A stretch of 64,000 nt of DNA, from contig NZ_CP108938.1 of NCBI RefSeq assembly GCF_036347135.1, positions 186,001 to 250,000 of the forward strand, in the 5' to 3' direction. A program made the position numbers and the translations under genes. Every line of letters begins with the position of its first letter. Position 1 is the first letter of the stretch. The notes under the pieces were generated by a model. It was not told where the DNA came from. It ran no database searches and saw only the letters and a program-made list of their open reading frames with translations. Positions 1 through 9,252 of this stretch are shown here, one piece after another. This stretch comes from Streptomyces sp. NBC_00775. GTDB lineage: Bacteria > Actinomycetota > Actinomycetes > Streptomycetales > Streptomycetaceae.

Positions 1-160
1 CCGATGCGGGCTGGGCGGTGTCGGCCGCCATCTATTGGTCACACCAGGTGATCAGCCGCCGATGACGCCATCAGCGTGACGTACGGTCGCGGCCGCAACC
101 GAAGCGGCCCTTGCGGCGCTCTGGACCTGTAATCCGCAATTCGCCGGTGAGGAGACAGAG

Positions 161-478
161 ATGACCCCCTGGAGCAACGAGAGCCTCAGTTCGTTCGCCG
201 TCGTCGACCCATACGCCGCACATCCCAGCGACAATGCCTGGCCGACTCCCGCCCAGCCCCGCGATGACATCGACTACTTCCTGCCGCCGCCCAACCCCGC
301 CCACCGCCTCAGCTACACCCTCACCCCACACGACCAGCAACGCCTCGCCCTGCACGCGGCACTCACCGCCGCCGGCATCCCCCCGATGCCCGAAGACCGC
401 GCCGTCATCGACCAGCTCAGCGCCCTGCCGGCAGACGTCAACAACACCCTCCAGCGCTGGCTGCACTACGCCCAATGA
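161..478 (+). CDS. Small proline-rich hypothetical protein (105 aa)
   Basis: Unrecognised protein of 105 residues. The ATG at 161 follows a purine-rich GAGGAGACAGAG stretch that serves as ribosome binding site, and codon use is typical for high-GC actinobacteria. The N-terminal half is proline-rich and low in complexity. The second half (about residues 50-105) looks like a small helical domain ending in 'LQRWLHYAQ'. No signal peptide or membrane segment is visible. It stands alone: the DNA after its stop holds a degraded recombinase on the other strand. No function is proposed. Confidence 0.6.
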   Translation: MTPWSNESLSSFAVVDPYAAHPSDNAWPTPAQPRDDIDYFLPPPNPAHRLSYTLTPHDQQRLALHAALTAAGIPPMPEDRAVIDQLSALPADVNNTLQRWLHYAQ

Positions 479-533
479 GATCAAGGGAGCCGCGCCGCGA
501 GCGCGGCCTCAATTCCCTGAGACGCCATCCGCA

Positions 534-735
534 GGACTTGACGGCCTGTTGCGCGGCATGCGGCTGCGCGGCCGCAGCGAGCTGTGGCAGGAACTGGAAC
601 ACGCCGGCTGGCTGCGCCGCGCAGTGGGCAAGCACCCGCATGCGGAGGCACAGCTGCTGGATGCCGCAGTCCTCTCCCAGCAACCGGGCAGCCGAGCACG
701 GGCCCGCGCCGCACACTGGGCTCTGCGCGCGGGCC
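534..735 (+). pseudogene. Fragment of an unidentified coding region
   Basis: In one forward frame the stretch reads as plausible protein (for example 'LWQELEHAGWLRRAVGKH' and 'EAQLLDAAVLSQQPGS') with no start codon of its own. Beyond about 735 the coding signal switches to the reverse strand (recombinase relic). It is probably a scrap of a gene cut by rearrangement. The family was not recognised. Confidence 0.25.
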
Positions 736-1035
736 AGCCGGGTGCCGCTCGGCGAACCCCGCAGCACCTTCCCGAAGTACCCGTCGGCGTCAGTCAACTC
801 CACATCCCACAGCGGTCGGCCAGCCGAACCAGGCCCGCATCTGGTCCAGGTGCCCGACGTCCCCGCGGATGGTGCCGTCAGCAAGCCCCACCGAAGCCCG
901 CGCGAGGACGAACCCGGCGAGCACATCGGTCTCGAACTGTTCCAGTTCCTCCGCCGAGACCGGATCGCGGAACTCGCGCCGGTCGCGTACGGCTGCCAGC
1001 GCCAACCCGAGCCTCCTCGCCTTCACCCTGATCAC
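728..1035 (-). pseudogene. Tyrosine recombinase (integrase) N-terminal remnant
   Basis: Read on the reverse strand from a GTG at 1035, the translation matches the start of Streptomyces tyrosine integrases: a SAM-like core-binding segment ('LEQFETDVLAGFVLARAS', 'GTIRGDVGHLDQMRAWFG') followed, after a frameshift near 800, by 'DADGYFGKVLRGSPSGTR'. Similarity stops at 'RLARAQ', so the catalytic domain with the R, HxxR and Tyr residues is missing. It is a dead relic and a sign of an earlier integrative element here. Family assignment is from pattern recognition only. Confidence 0.55.
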
Positions 1036-1403
1036 AGATCGATCGGATGAAGTGAGAACGCTTCAGAATCCTGAAGTTACGTCACCAGCTCGAAGAACAC
1101 CTCAAGGAGACAGAACGCCCTGGCCACGAGGACAAGGGCTCAGTAAGGCTCAGAGGAACTCGCGGGATGTCGCACACATCCGATGCCAGGACCGCTCGAA
1201 GTCAGCCCTCACCCCAGAAAAAGCAGGCACACACCAAAAAGGATGAACCAATGGAAAATATTGATTTACCGAGGCATGGCTCCCGCTGTGTGGAAATCCC
1301 GCTCAGCTGCGGGGAGATTCCCGCGTGAACCTCCGTGTGCCCGGCGACGCCGGTCTGGCCGATTGCTCCCCATACCGATGCCTGCCAGCATGATCCTGTG
1401 GTG
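1036..1403. other. Intergenic stretch without recognised gene
   Basis: No convincing coding frame. The only structure noted is a short perfect hairpin at 1061-1076 (CTTCAG, 4-base loop, CTGAAG). Confidence 0.4.
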
Positions 1404-1964
1404 ATGATCCCGGGCTGGGCATGGCGCGGCGGAACGGTACGCCGCGCCGTGAGCATCGGCCTTGCGGCCGGTGTCTTCTTCGGTGCATTCGTGGTCGCCG
1501 AGTCGGGATCGTGGGTAGGCGCGGCTCTGGCGGCCCTGTTCCTCAGCCCCTTCTACGGAATCAGGGTGGCCCGTCGGATGAACCGGGCCTGGCCCGGAGC
1601 CAGAGACCTGGACTCCGCCGACCGGACGGCGGTAGTCCGTGCCACCCGACGCGGTGAGGACATCGGTGACGCCAGACTGGCGCCCGCCGTAATCGACTAC
1701 AGCAGCGCGCTGCGCACAGCCCGAGAAAAAGACCGAGTTTTCCGATGGGTACTCCTGCTCTTCGCCGGACTGGCTGTAGCCCTCGCGCTGAGCGACACGT
1801 TCACGGGATCGACCCGGGACGCACTGGTGTCGTGGCTGGTCGTCGCGTTCCTACTCGTGGAACTGACATGGTGGCCCAGGAAGCAGTCTCACGTCATGTC
1901 CAACGCCGAGCGAGCGGAGAAGCTGGCCCGAGAGGTCCTGCGACACAACACGCCAGGCGAATGA
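1404..1964 (+). CDS. Hypothetical integral membrane protein (187 aa)
   Basis: Start set at the ATG at 1404; a GTG directly before it (1401) is equally possible, while the longer 5' extension reads as non-coding. The protein begins with a basic segment and two closely spaced hydrophobic stretches ('AVSIGLAAGVFFGAFVVA', 'WVGAALAALFLSPFYGI'). A charged cytoplasmic middle follows, then two more membrane segments ('VFRWVLLLFAGLAVALAL', 'VSWLVVAFLLVELTWW') and a basic tail. Four transmembrane helices with both ends inside are predicted. No catalytic motif is evident. Neighbours are transposase relics, so context gives no clue to function. Confidence 0.65.
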   Translation: MIPGWAWRGGTVRRAVSIGLAAGVFFGAFVVAESGSWVGAALAALFLSPFYGIRVARRMNRAWPGARDLDSADRTAVVRATRRGEDIGDARLAPAVIDYSSALRTAREKDRVFRWVLLLFAGLAVALALSDTFTGSTRDALVSWLVVAFLLVELTWWPRKQSHVMSNAERAEKLAREVLRHNTPGE

Positions 1965-2049
1965 GACGAAGGAACCTCGATCCCGCGGAGCCGTCCCGGT
2001 CCTCCAGCACTGCGCAGGGTACGGCGAGCAGGCTGAGACCGCCGGGCCT

Positions 2050-2410
2050 GCGATCATCATCCCCACCGACACCACCGTGCGGAGCAGCCCGGCCCAGAGC
2101 CCGCGGCCGCTCCGGCCGGCTCTCGCCAGACCTGAATGAACCGGCCCTCGCCGGCTCCCACCGCCCGCGCCGCGGTGAAGACGATCGCCCCGGAACTCGT
2201 GAGTCGCGCCAGCGGTGGAAGAGGGCGTAGACCCGGTCCGCGGGAAGTCCGCAGGGACGGCCCGCCACTTGGTTCCGTTGTCGACCAGGTAGCGCACCGC
2301 GTCCAGCATCGCCCGGTGGCAGTACGCCTCAAACTGTCCGCCACGTCCCTGAAGCCAGCCCGAACACGGACGACCACCCTCACCCAACCCCACCAAGCTG
2401 GCAACCAACC
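2050..2410 (-). pseudogene. IS5-family transposase N-terminal remnant
   Basis: Reverse-strand translation shows the N-terminal IS5-type signature 'AMLDAVRYLVDNGTKWRAV' followed, after a frameshift, by 'DRVYALFHRWRDS', the hallmark of the DUF4096/transposase_IS4-like leader. No DDE catalytic region follows. It is disrupted by frameshifts and is non-functional. Confidence 0.6.
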
Positions 2411-2573
2411 CCCGGAGTCGTCACCCCGGCCCCACCGCAACCCGGCACGCCACACAACTCCCCCGCCCGCAGCGACGCCCACACCACGGCGGCCGGCACC
2501 CCGGAAACGGCGCGACACCGCACCCCGCAGACGAAGACACGGCAGCACCCACGGCTTCGCCACACACAAAAAA

Positions 2574-2933
2574 ACCGACCAGCACGCCCTGCTCGGCCAA
2601 GTCGCCAGCGCCTGCCCGGAAATGACAGCCCTCGCAACCCAGATCCCTGCCTCCGCCGACCCGCCGGCCCCGGCCGACGGCAATGATGAAGCCCCCACCA
2701 GCTGGATCGTTCACGTCCGCTCGGCCGGCCTGCCCTTCCTCCACTCCTTCACGAACAGCCTCGAACGGGACCGCGCCGCCCTCGATGCCGCCCCGAGCAC
2801 GCTCCACCACAACGACCGGACCGAAAGCGCCAACAACAAGATCAAACTGCTCAAACGCCAGACCTACGGACGCGCCCGACACGCACTCCTCCGCCAGCGC
2901 ATCCTGTTCAACCGACTGCCGGACCCAGGTCGA
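2574..2933 (+). pseudogene. ISL3-family transposase C-terminal remnant
   Basis: The frame reads 'SWIVHVRSAGLPFLHSF', then 'LDAAPSTLHHNDRTESANNK' and 'IKLLKRQTYGRARHALLRQ'. This is the characteristic C-terminal part of ISL3 transposases, including the final glutamate region of the DDE domain (NDRTE). The N-terminal zinc-finger and first aspartates are absent upstream, where the IS5 relic lies on the opposite strand. Truncated and inactive. Confidence 0.7.
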
Positions 2934-3100
2934 TCAACGCCTACGAAAATCGTGGAAGACCCAAGAAAAGAGTCTTCCAAGAAAAGGACACCCCCACTCA
3001 GTCGTCGTGTCGTCGAATGCAGCCGAAGGTCTTCTTGGATCCGAGCGTGCCAGGATGCCAGGGACACGACCGCCGGCACGTCGACGGGCAGGAGCCAGCC

Positions 3101-3451
3101 ATGATCAGCGGTGCACATGTCATCCTCTACAGCCAGGACGCCGAGGCCGACCGCGCCTTCATCCGTGACGTCCTCGGCTTTCCCGGCGTCGACGCGGGCG
3201 GCGGCTGGCTCATCTTCAAGCTGCCCCCAGCCGAGATCGCCGTGCACCCGACCGACGGCCCGCCCCAGCACGAGTTCTTCCTGATGTGCGACGACCTTGA
3301 TTCCCAGCTCGGCGAGTTCCACGCGCGGGGCGTCGAGATCACCCGCCCGATCAGCGAACAGCGCTGGGGCAAACTGACTGCGATCCGGCTCCCCAGCGGC
3401 GCCGAACTCCCGCTGTACGAACCCCTGCACCCCATCGCCCACAGCCTGTGA
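3101..3451 (+). CDS. VOC-family (glyoxalase-like) protein
   Basis: Protein of 116 residues with the vicinal-oxygen-chelate fold: opening beta strand 'AHVILYSQDAEADRAFIRDV', a second half 'EFFLMCDDLDSQLGEFHARG', and a closing strand near 'IRLPSGAELPLYEP' with the last metal-site-type glutamate. The ATG at 3101 (upstream GGCAGGAGCC) is preferred over the longer frame from 3017, whose extra residues do not look like protein. A single VOC module of this length usually works as a dimer in drug binding, lyase or dioxygenase roles. The substrate cannot be told. Transposase relics surround it. Confidence 0.75.
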   Translation: MISGAHVILYSQDAEADRAFIRDVLGFPGVDAGGGWLIFKLPPAEIAVHPTDGPPQHEFFLMCDDLDSQLGEFHARGVEITRPISEQRWGKLTAIRLPSGAELPLYEPLHPIAHSL

Positions 3452-3616
3452 CCCCACAGCACTCAGCCCAGCCCTGACGAATCCCAGGGTGACCGCGGAG
3501 CCCTTTTCGGCGGCGCCGCCACAACAGGCAGGCCGTCCGCACGGGAATCGTGTTCGCAGCAGTTCGGAACAGTCCGGCCCCATCGCGCGACACTCGGACG
3601 CTATGTCATCGAACTT

Positions 3617-4046
<430 letters not shown>

Positions 4047-4115
4047 CTGAACTTGATTGGTGATGTCGGGTCATCGGCCTGACAGTTGAGGGTCGGGTTC
4101 GGTAGGTCTGTGTGG

Positions 4116-5179
4116 GTGAGGTACGCGCAGGGCGGCGGGCTGACCGACGCCGGGAGGGCCGCGCGGGAGCGCATTCGGCTTCAGGCCGTGGACCGCTTCG
4201 AGCGCGGGGAGAGGAACAAGGAGTCGCCGCCGCGTTACGGGTGTCGGAGCGGTCAGTGGAGCGCTGGCGGAAGTCCTGGCGGGAGCGGGGCGCGGGCGGG
4301 ATCCTGTCGAAGGGGTCACCGGGCCGACCCCCGAGGCTGGGGCTGGCCCAGTTGGAGCGTCTGGAGCGGGAGCTGGAGCGTGGCCCGCTCGCGCTTGGCT
4401 GGCCGGATCAGCGGTGGACGCTGCGAGGATCGGGACGCTGATCGGCAGGCTGTTTCGCGTCTCGTACACGGTCGAGGACACGTGGCTGCTGCTGAAGCGG
4501 CACGGCTGGTCCTGGCAGCAGCCGTGCCGGCGGGCGATCGAGCGAGACGACGAGGCGGTCGAGCTGTGGAAGAAGGAGGTCTAACCCCGGGTAAAAGAGA
4601 GGCCGCGGCCCGGGGTACGTGGATCGCCTTCGAGGATGAGGCCGGGCAGTCGATGACGCCGCCGAGGGCCAGGACCTGGGGCCGGGTCGGCCGCACGCCG
4701 GTGGTCAGGGTCCGCGGCCGGGGATCCGGCCGTCTGTCCATGGTGGGCATGTGCTGCTTCGAGCCCGGCTCCAGGTCGCGGCTGATCTATGGGCTGCGGG
4801 AGTACCGGGCCGCAAGGACGAGCCGAAGGGCTTCGGATGGAAGGACTTCTGCCGCCTGCTCGTCCTGGCCCGGATCCAGCTGGGCGGGCCGATCGTCCTG
4901 GTCTGGGACAACGTCCGCCTGCACCTCACCTACGGCGTGCGAGAGTTCATCGAGAAGAACGCCGACTGGCTGACCGTCTTCCAGCTGCCCACCTACGCAC
5001 CCGACCTCAAACCCCAGGAGGGCATCTGGTCACTGGTCAAGCGCGAGCTCGGCAACATCGCGGCCGCCGACCTCTCCCAGATCACCCGAGCCGTCAAACG
5101 CAAGCTCAAGCAGATCCAGTACCACCCCGACCTGGTCGACGGCTGCCTCGCCGGCACCGGCCTGACCATCAACGCCTGA
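4116..5179 (+). pseudogene. IS630-family transposase, frameshifted
   Basis: The protein can be followed through several frames. It starts with an N-terminal HTH ('VAAALRVSERSVERWRKSWR'), then a winged-helix linker ('IGRLFRVSYTVEDTWLLLKR'). The DDE domain has first Asp in 'WIAFEDEAGQSMTPP', second Asp in 'LVWDNVRLHL' and the Glu in 'APDLKPQEGIWSLVKREL'. Reading needs at least four frame changes, and there is a stop at 4581 after 'LWKKEV'. The gene is therefore inactivated, and the unit could now move only with transposase from elsewhere. The family's usual length is about 350 residues, which the reconstructed product would reach. Confidence 0.85.
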
Positions 5180-5180
5180 C

Positions 5181-5206
5181 CGACATCACGAATTCAAGAT
5201 TCAGTA
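5181..5206. repeat. Internal IS630 right end (alternative terminus)
   Basis: CGACATCACG..TTCAAGATTCAG followed by TA resembles, in inverse, the left end at 4047 and matches the outer right end at 6243-6267. It marks the probable end of the original IS (4047-5204) before it captured the downstream gene. Confidence 0.75.
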
Positions 5207-5289
5207 GTACTCCGTCGCGCCCGCATCGCGTCCTGAGCGCGAGCAGAAACCGGTGGCCCCGCACGACGGCGGCCGTGCACACTGGCTTG

Positions 5290-6204
5290 GTGATCAAGTC
5301 GCAACCGCCTGCCGCTGCCCTCACCTGGGCGGCCGAAATCGCTGGCCCCAATGCCTCCGTGCGCACCGTACAGCGACTGGTCGGCGGCACTCACGCCGCC
5401 ACTCATCTGTTGGAAACCGTGGACCCGGCGGGGGAGATGGTCCTGCGTCGCTTTCCGCCTGGTGACCGCGCTGCCGCTCGGGAAGCACGCGTATTGGCGG
5501 CGCTTGACGGACTGGGTGGCTGGGCTCCTCGGCTTCTGGGCGCCGACCCCGACGGAGAGCGCTTCAGCGAACCTGCAACCTTGATCACCCGTCTCTCCGG
5601 CCGCTCGGACATCACATCAGCATCCCCCGACGTGGCAGCGGTCCAACTGGGGCGCACCCTGGCCCGTCTCCACGATGTCCCGCTCGCTGAGCTCACCGGA
5701 TTGCGCGACGGAATGGAAGCCGCAACGGTCTCGTCCGCCTGTGCCAGTGCCGCCGCTCCCGCCTCAACGATCCTGGCGTCCCATGGTCATCGTCTCGCCG
5801 AAGAAGCGCCGGTCCTGACTCATTACGACTACTGGTCGGGCAACGTCCTGTGGCAGGAGGACGAACTCACCGGCATCGTCGACTGGTCAGGGGCATCGTT
5901 GGCACCGCGCGGCTTCGACGTGAGCTGGTGTCGACTCGACCTCGCCCTGCTGCACGGCCCGGTCACAGCTGAGACATTCCTGGCCGCGTACGAGGAGACT
6001 GCCGGCCAGGCAGTGCCCGCTATGGCGCTGTGGGACTTGTTCGCCCTCACCAACTCGCACCACTCTGTGGAGACTTGGCTCCCGAACTACCACGATCTCG
6101 GTCGCACCGACCTGACTGCGGCTGAGCTCCGCAGGCGCCATGCCGCGTGGACCGACGATCGCCTCGCGGACTACCACTCTCGCCCGTCTTCCAAGCGGAT
6201 CTGA
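5290..6204 (+). CDS. Aminoglycoside phosphotransferase (APH)-like kinase, cargo of the IS630 unit
   Basis: Intact kinase-fold protein of about 304 residues. The catalytic loop is 'VLTHYDYWSGNVLW' (HxDxxxxN: His and Asp with the Mg-binding Asn). The second metal site is 'TGIVDWSGASLAPRGFDVSW' (IVDW). A nucleotide-binding N-lobe ('VQRLVGGTHAATHLL', 'MVLRRFPPGDRAAAREARVL') precedes. The family phosphorylates small hydroxylated compounds such as aminoglycosides, homoserine or choline; the substrate here is unknown. The GTG at 5290 is the chosen start, with a TTG just before as alternative. The longer open frame upstream is transposase shadow. It lies between the internal and outer IS ends, so it is a mobile passenger and a possible resistance gene. 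Confidence 0.8.
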   Translation: MIKSQPPAAALTWAAEIAGPNASVRTVQRLVGGTHAATHLLETVDPAGEMVLRRFPPGDRAAAREARVLAALDGLGGWAPRLLGADPDGERFSEPATLITRLSGRSDITSASPDVAAVQLGRTLARLHDVPLAELTGLRDGMEAATVSSACASAAAPASTILASHGHRLAEEAPVLTHYDYWSGNVLWQEDELTGIVDWSGASLAPRGFDVSWCRLDLALLHGPVTAETFLAAYEETAGQAVPAMALWDLFALTNSHHSVETWLPNYHDLGRTDLTAAELRRRHAAWTDDRLADYHSRPSSKRI

Positions 6205-6267
6205 GAGCGGCACTCCCCGACCCAAGCACTCAACCGCACGGGCCCGACATCACGCATTCAATTTCAG

Positions 6268-6630
6268 TACCCGCCACCGTGCTCACCGGTGGGCAACCCA
6301 TGTCAACTTCCCTTCGGGGCATCGGCCTTCGGCGCGACAACCGTCCTCAGACACACCTCAGAACGGCCGCTTCATACGGTCTACAAGGGGATCAGGCCGC
6401 AAACCCGACGTTGGTCACATACTCGTACTCGCCCCACTGAGAGCCCAAGTCGACCACCACATCATTGACCCAGGCATCATCGAGCGCTTCGTCGTCGTCC
6501 TCGACCCAGGCCTGCACAATGCGGTCCCAGTGACGGACATTGAGCGTGCGGTACTCGATCACCCGCTGACGCGGCCTCGGAACCCGGGACTGGTTCAGCG
6601 GATGGAACTCCACACAGGTGCCACGGCCCT
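6268..6630. repeat. Dispersed repeat copy A, middle segment
   Basis: Nearly identical to 31183-31546 of copy B. It begins at the TA of the IS630 insertion and ends with the 11-base GCCACGGCCCT (6620-6630) that recurs at 11051-11061 across the IS21 insertion. Confidence 0.9.
6392..6619 (-). pseudogene. C-terminal half of repeat-borne HTH protein, interrupted by IS21
   Basis: Reverse-strand translation matches the last ~75 residues of the intact gene at 31307-31882 ('EFHPLNQSRVPRPRQRVIEY', 'AWVNDVVVDLGSQWGEYEY'). The N-terminal half lies 4.4 kb away at 11051-11265. The break coincides with the 11-bp direct repeats of the IS21 element. Confidence 0.85.
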
Positions 6631-6778
6631 GGCTGCGTAGCTCTTAACGAGTGTCGTTTGTCGATGAGTTCGGATGTCATCCGAGGGCCTGTGAGCCTCT
6701 GAATGTCGGCGAGTTTCGATGTCGCTCGGGCGCGCGGGCATGTCTGCCTCAGGCAATTCATGTTCAGCCTGGCGAGCG

Positions 6779-8335
6779 CTAGTTCCTCTGCACCGTGCGG
6801 GTGACACCCGCGATGACAGCGGTCGTCAGCACCCATCCCAAGGCGATCAGGAGATAAGCCAGCCATTGGAGGCTGCCGTCCGTCCAGTACCAGGCCGTGC
6901 GCTGGCCCAAACCGCCGATGGGGATCAAAAGGTCGAGCGTGTAGACGAGAGGCTGGAACGGAGCGCCTTCGCCCTGCTTCACCGGGGTCGGAGAGTGCGC
7001 GCCGAAGACCAGAGTGCCCAGCAGGGTCAGTGCCAAGAGCCAGACGCCGGCCAGCCAGGGGCGGTAGCCATAGCCAACGGTCACGTCGAGCAAGTGCCCC
7101 CAAGTACGCGTGGGCAGGGACAGGGTGCAGCGCCGGTGGCGCTGCTTGGCCAGGAGCACCCGGCGTGCGTCGTCGTCGTGGCCGATCGTCCGGTACCAGC
7201 TCGCCAACTGCTCATACGGCTGCGGGCTGTAGCCCGAGCTGCGCCGTATCCACGCCACGCGGCGGGCCACGGAGTCCCACCGGCCCACCGCCTCCCGCCG
7301 CTCGCCGGACTCCACCTTCTTGATAGAGCCATAGACAAAGCCCTCCAACTCCACGACGTCCGGCCAGCTCTGCTCGCTGTCGTGGACGTAGGACACCTGT
7401 GCGCCACGCAGGTCCACGGTGCCGGACGGTTGCCGGGCGAGGGTGAAGTCGAAGTCGACAGCCTGCATCAGCAGGGCTGTCAATGACGGGCCGTGGCCGT
7501 CAGGCGGCCCGTTCAGGACCGCTCCTTCAAAGGTCAGGTTGTCCGAGATCCGAGCACCTCGCAGCCGCACGGTCCCGTTCGCGGTGAACCCGTCGGAGAA
7601 GTCGAGCGTCGAGGCCACGGCGTTGTCCAGGGCGAGCGCGACCCCGCGCCGACCGGGGCGTTCCAGTAGTGCGCCCCGCATGTGCAGTCCGCCTGGCAAC
7701 TGCGCCCCCATAAGGCGGACTTCACCGTGCGCGATGAATCCGTCCGCGCAGTAGACGCCGCCCTCCGCTACCAGTCCGCCAGCGGACACCGCCCATTCCT
7801 CGGGTGCGGTGATCTCGGCGCCGTTGAGGTTTACGGCGCCGCTCACGGTGGCGTTGATGAGCGACAAGGCGGTGACCCTGCGGTGGAAGGGTGAGGCAGA
7901 GCCGCTTTCCAGGCGAGAGCGCCGCAGGTCGAGGCGCCCGTCGATACGGATCATGCCGGCTTCCACGCCCGGCACTCGGCTGCCCACAATCGCAATCGAC
8001 TGGGTCGACGCACCGGAGAGGTCCACGCCCTCCTCGACCCAGCAGTCCTCGAGCCAGAGGGCGTGAGCGACCTGCGCGCCGGCCAGGTTGAAGTGTCCGG
8101 ATATCCGCGCCCCGGCAAGCCTCAGACACGCCACGGCGCCCGGTCGCGCGGTATTTGTGCCCAGGAGGAGTGCCACGATCACGGTTGCCCGCACCGTCCG
8201 CCCGGGGCCCCACTGCCCGCCTCCGTCGACACGGTCATCCTCGGGCACACCCGTGCGCAGGTCCACGCGGCGTCCCTCGGGGAACGCGTCCCACAGCTCA
8301 CGCTCCGGTGAAGTCAACTCGTCGTATGAGAGCAC
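6779..8335 (-). CDS. Beta-helix membrane protein, passenger of the IS21 element
   Basis: Protein of about 519 residues from GTG at 8335; the open frame continues upstream but there it overlaps istB and looks non-coding. After a short acidic start ('VLSYDELTSPERELWDAFPE') comes a long series of pentapeptide-like strands with repeated [LVI]-x-[GN]-A patterns ('LRLAGARISGHFNLAGAQVA', 'GTVRLRGARISDNLTFEGAV'). This suggests a quadrilateral beta helix. The C-terminus has a cytoplasmic segment ('SPQPYEQLASWYRTIGHDDD') and two or three membrane helices ('WLAGVWLLALTLLGTLVFG', 'WLAYLLIALGWVLTTAVIAG'). Streptomyces homologues are often labelled membrane-associated oxidoreductase, for which no motif is visible. 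It lies downstream of istB on the same strand, inside the IS21 ends. Confidence 0.7.
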   Translation of the reverse strand: MLSYDELTSPERELWDAFPEGRRVDLRTGVPEDDRVDGGGQWGPGRTVRATVIVALLLGTNTARPGAVACLRLAGARISGHFNLAGAQVAHALWLEDCWVEEGVDLSGASTQSIAIVGSRVPGVEAGMIRIDGRLDLRRSRLESGSASPFHRRVTALSLINATVSGAVNLNGAEITAPEEWAVSAGGLVAEGGVYCADGFIAHGEVRLMGAQLPGGLHMRGALLERPGRRGVALALDNAVASTLDFSDGFTANGTVRLRGARISDNLTFEGAVLNGPPDGHGPSLTALLMQAVDFDFTLARQPSGTVDLRGAQVSYVHDSEQSWPDVVELEGFVYGSIKKVESGERREAVGRWDSVARRVAWIRRSSGYSPQPYEQLASWYRTIGHDDDARRVLLAKQRHRRCTLSLPTRTWGHLLDVTVGYGYRPWLAGVWLLALTLLGTLVFGAHSPTPVKQGEGAPFQPLVYTLDLLIPIGGLGQRTAWYWTDGSLQWLAYLLIALGWVLTTAVIAGVTRTVQRN

Positions 8336-8457
8336 CCATGCAGCGTAGCGATCTTCCTTCGTGCTCGCCTCGCCCCAAGCGCACGGATCGGAGGGCAGCC
8401 CATTTTCATCGGCCGGTCGTTCGAGAGCATTCCTCGGCGCGAAGCGCCGGGGCGGGG

Positions 8458-9252
8458 TCAGACTGTGGCGGCTTGTTCGGCTCGGGCTTTGGTCTGGGCG
8501 AGGCGGTAGGAGTCCGTGCCGGTTTCGAGGATGGCCGCATCGAAGGTGAGGCGGTCGACGATGGCCGTGCAGAGCCGCGGATCGGTGAATGTCTTGGTCC
8601 ATCCGCCGAAGCTCTCGTTGGAGGCGATGGCGACGCTGTTCTTCTCTTCGCGTTCGGTCAGGACCTGGAACAGCAGCTCGGCACCCCTGCGATCAAGCTC
8701 CATATACCCTAATTCGTCAATACAGAGGAGATCGACGCGTCCGTAGCGTGCGATCGTCTTGCTCAGGAGCCGCTCGTCGGCGGCCTCGACGAGTTCGTTC
8801 ACCAGTTTCGTGGCGAGGGTGTAACGGACGCGGTAGCCCTTCATCGCGGCCTCCGTGCCCAGCGCGATCAGCAGGTGCGATTTGCCGGTGCCCGAGTCGC
8901 CGATCAGGCAGAGGGGCTGTCCCTTCCTGACCCACTCGCAGGTCGCGAGGGTGTTGATCCTGGCGGCGTCGACGTTGGGGTTGGCGTCGAAGTCGAACGC
9001 CCGCAGTGACTTCTCGCGCGGGAACGCGGCGGCCTTGATCCGCCGTTCCGAGCGGCGGCGGGCCCGGTCGTCGCACTCGGCCAGCAGCAGTTCGGCGAGG
9101 AAGCCCTTGTAGGACATCTGATCGCGCTTCGCGGCCTCGGCGAGGTCGGGGAACTGGCCCCGGATGGTGGGCAGCCGCAGCATCCGGCATGCCTGGTCGA
9201 TGGCAGTGTCGGCGGCTTGTTCGGTCAGGCCGTGATGGCGTTGGGCACTCAC
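8458..9252 (-). CDS. istB: IstB, IS21 transposition helper ATPase (copy 1)
   Basis: AAA+ ATPase of 264 residues, which assembles on DNA and recruits the IstA transposase to the target. Walker A is 'CLIGDSGTGKSHLLIALG', Walker B 'VDLLCIDELGY', sensor-1 'VAIASNESFGGW', with an arginine-rich C-terminus. It starts at a GTG (9252) that overlaps the istA stop by the GTGA arrangement, consistent with translational coupling. Full length for the family. A second, about 85% similar copy lies at 25458-26252. Confidence 0.93.
   Translation of the reverse strand: MSAQRHHGLTEQAADTAIDQACRMLRLPTIRGQFPDLAEAAKRDQMSYKGFLAELLLAECDDRARRRSERRIKAAAFPREKSLRAFDFDANPNVDAARINTLATCEWVRKGQPLCLIGDSGTGKSHLLIALGTEAAMKGYRVRYTLATKLVNELVEAADERLLSKTIARYGRVDLLCIDELGYMELDRRGAELLFQVLTEREEKNSVAIASNESFGGWTKTFTDPRLCTAIVDRLTFDAAILETGTDSYRLAQTKARAEQAATV

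Larger units (their letters stand above)
4047..6267. mobile_element. IS630-type transposable unit carrying a phosphotransferase gene
   Basis: The left end (4047-4070) and the inverted right end (6243-6267) match as CTGAA(C/A)TTGA(T/A)TG..GTGATGTCGGG with two mismatches and one gap. The unit is flanked by TA on both sides (4045-4046, 6268-6269), the target duplication of IS630/Tc1-type transposition. Repeat copy B holds the uninterrupted site GCAC-TA-CCCGCC at 31180-31190. The unit contains a decayed transposase and an intact APH-like gene. A second, internal right end with its own TA lies at 5181-5206. Confidence 0.85.
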
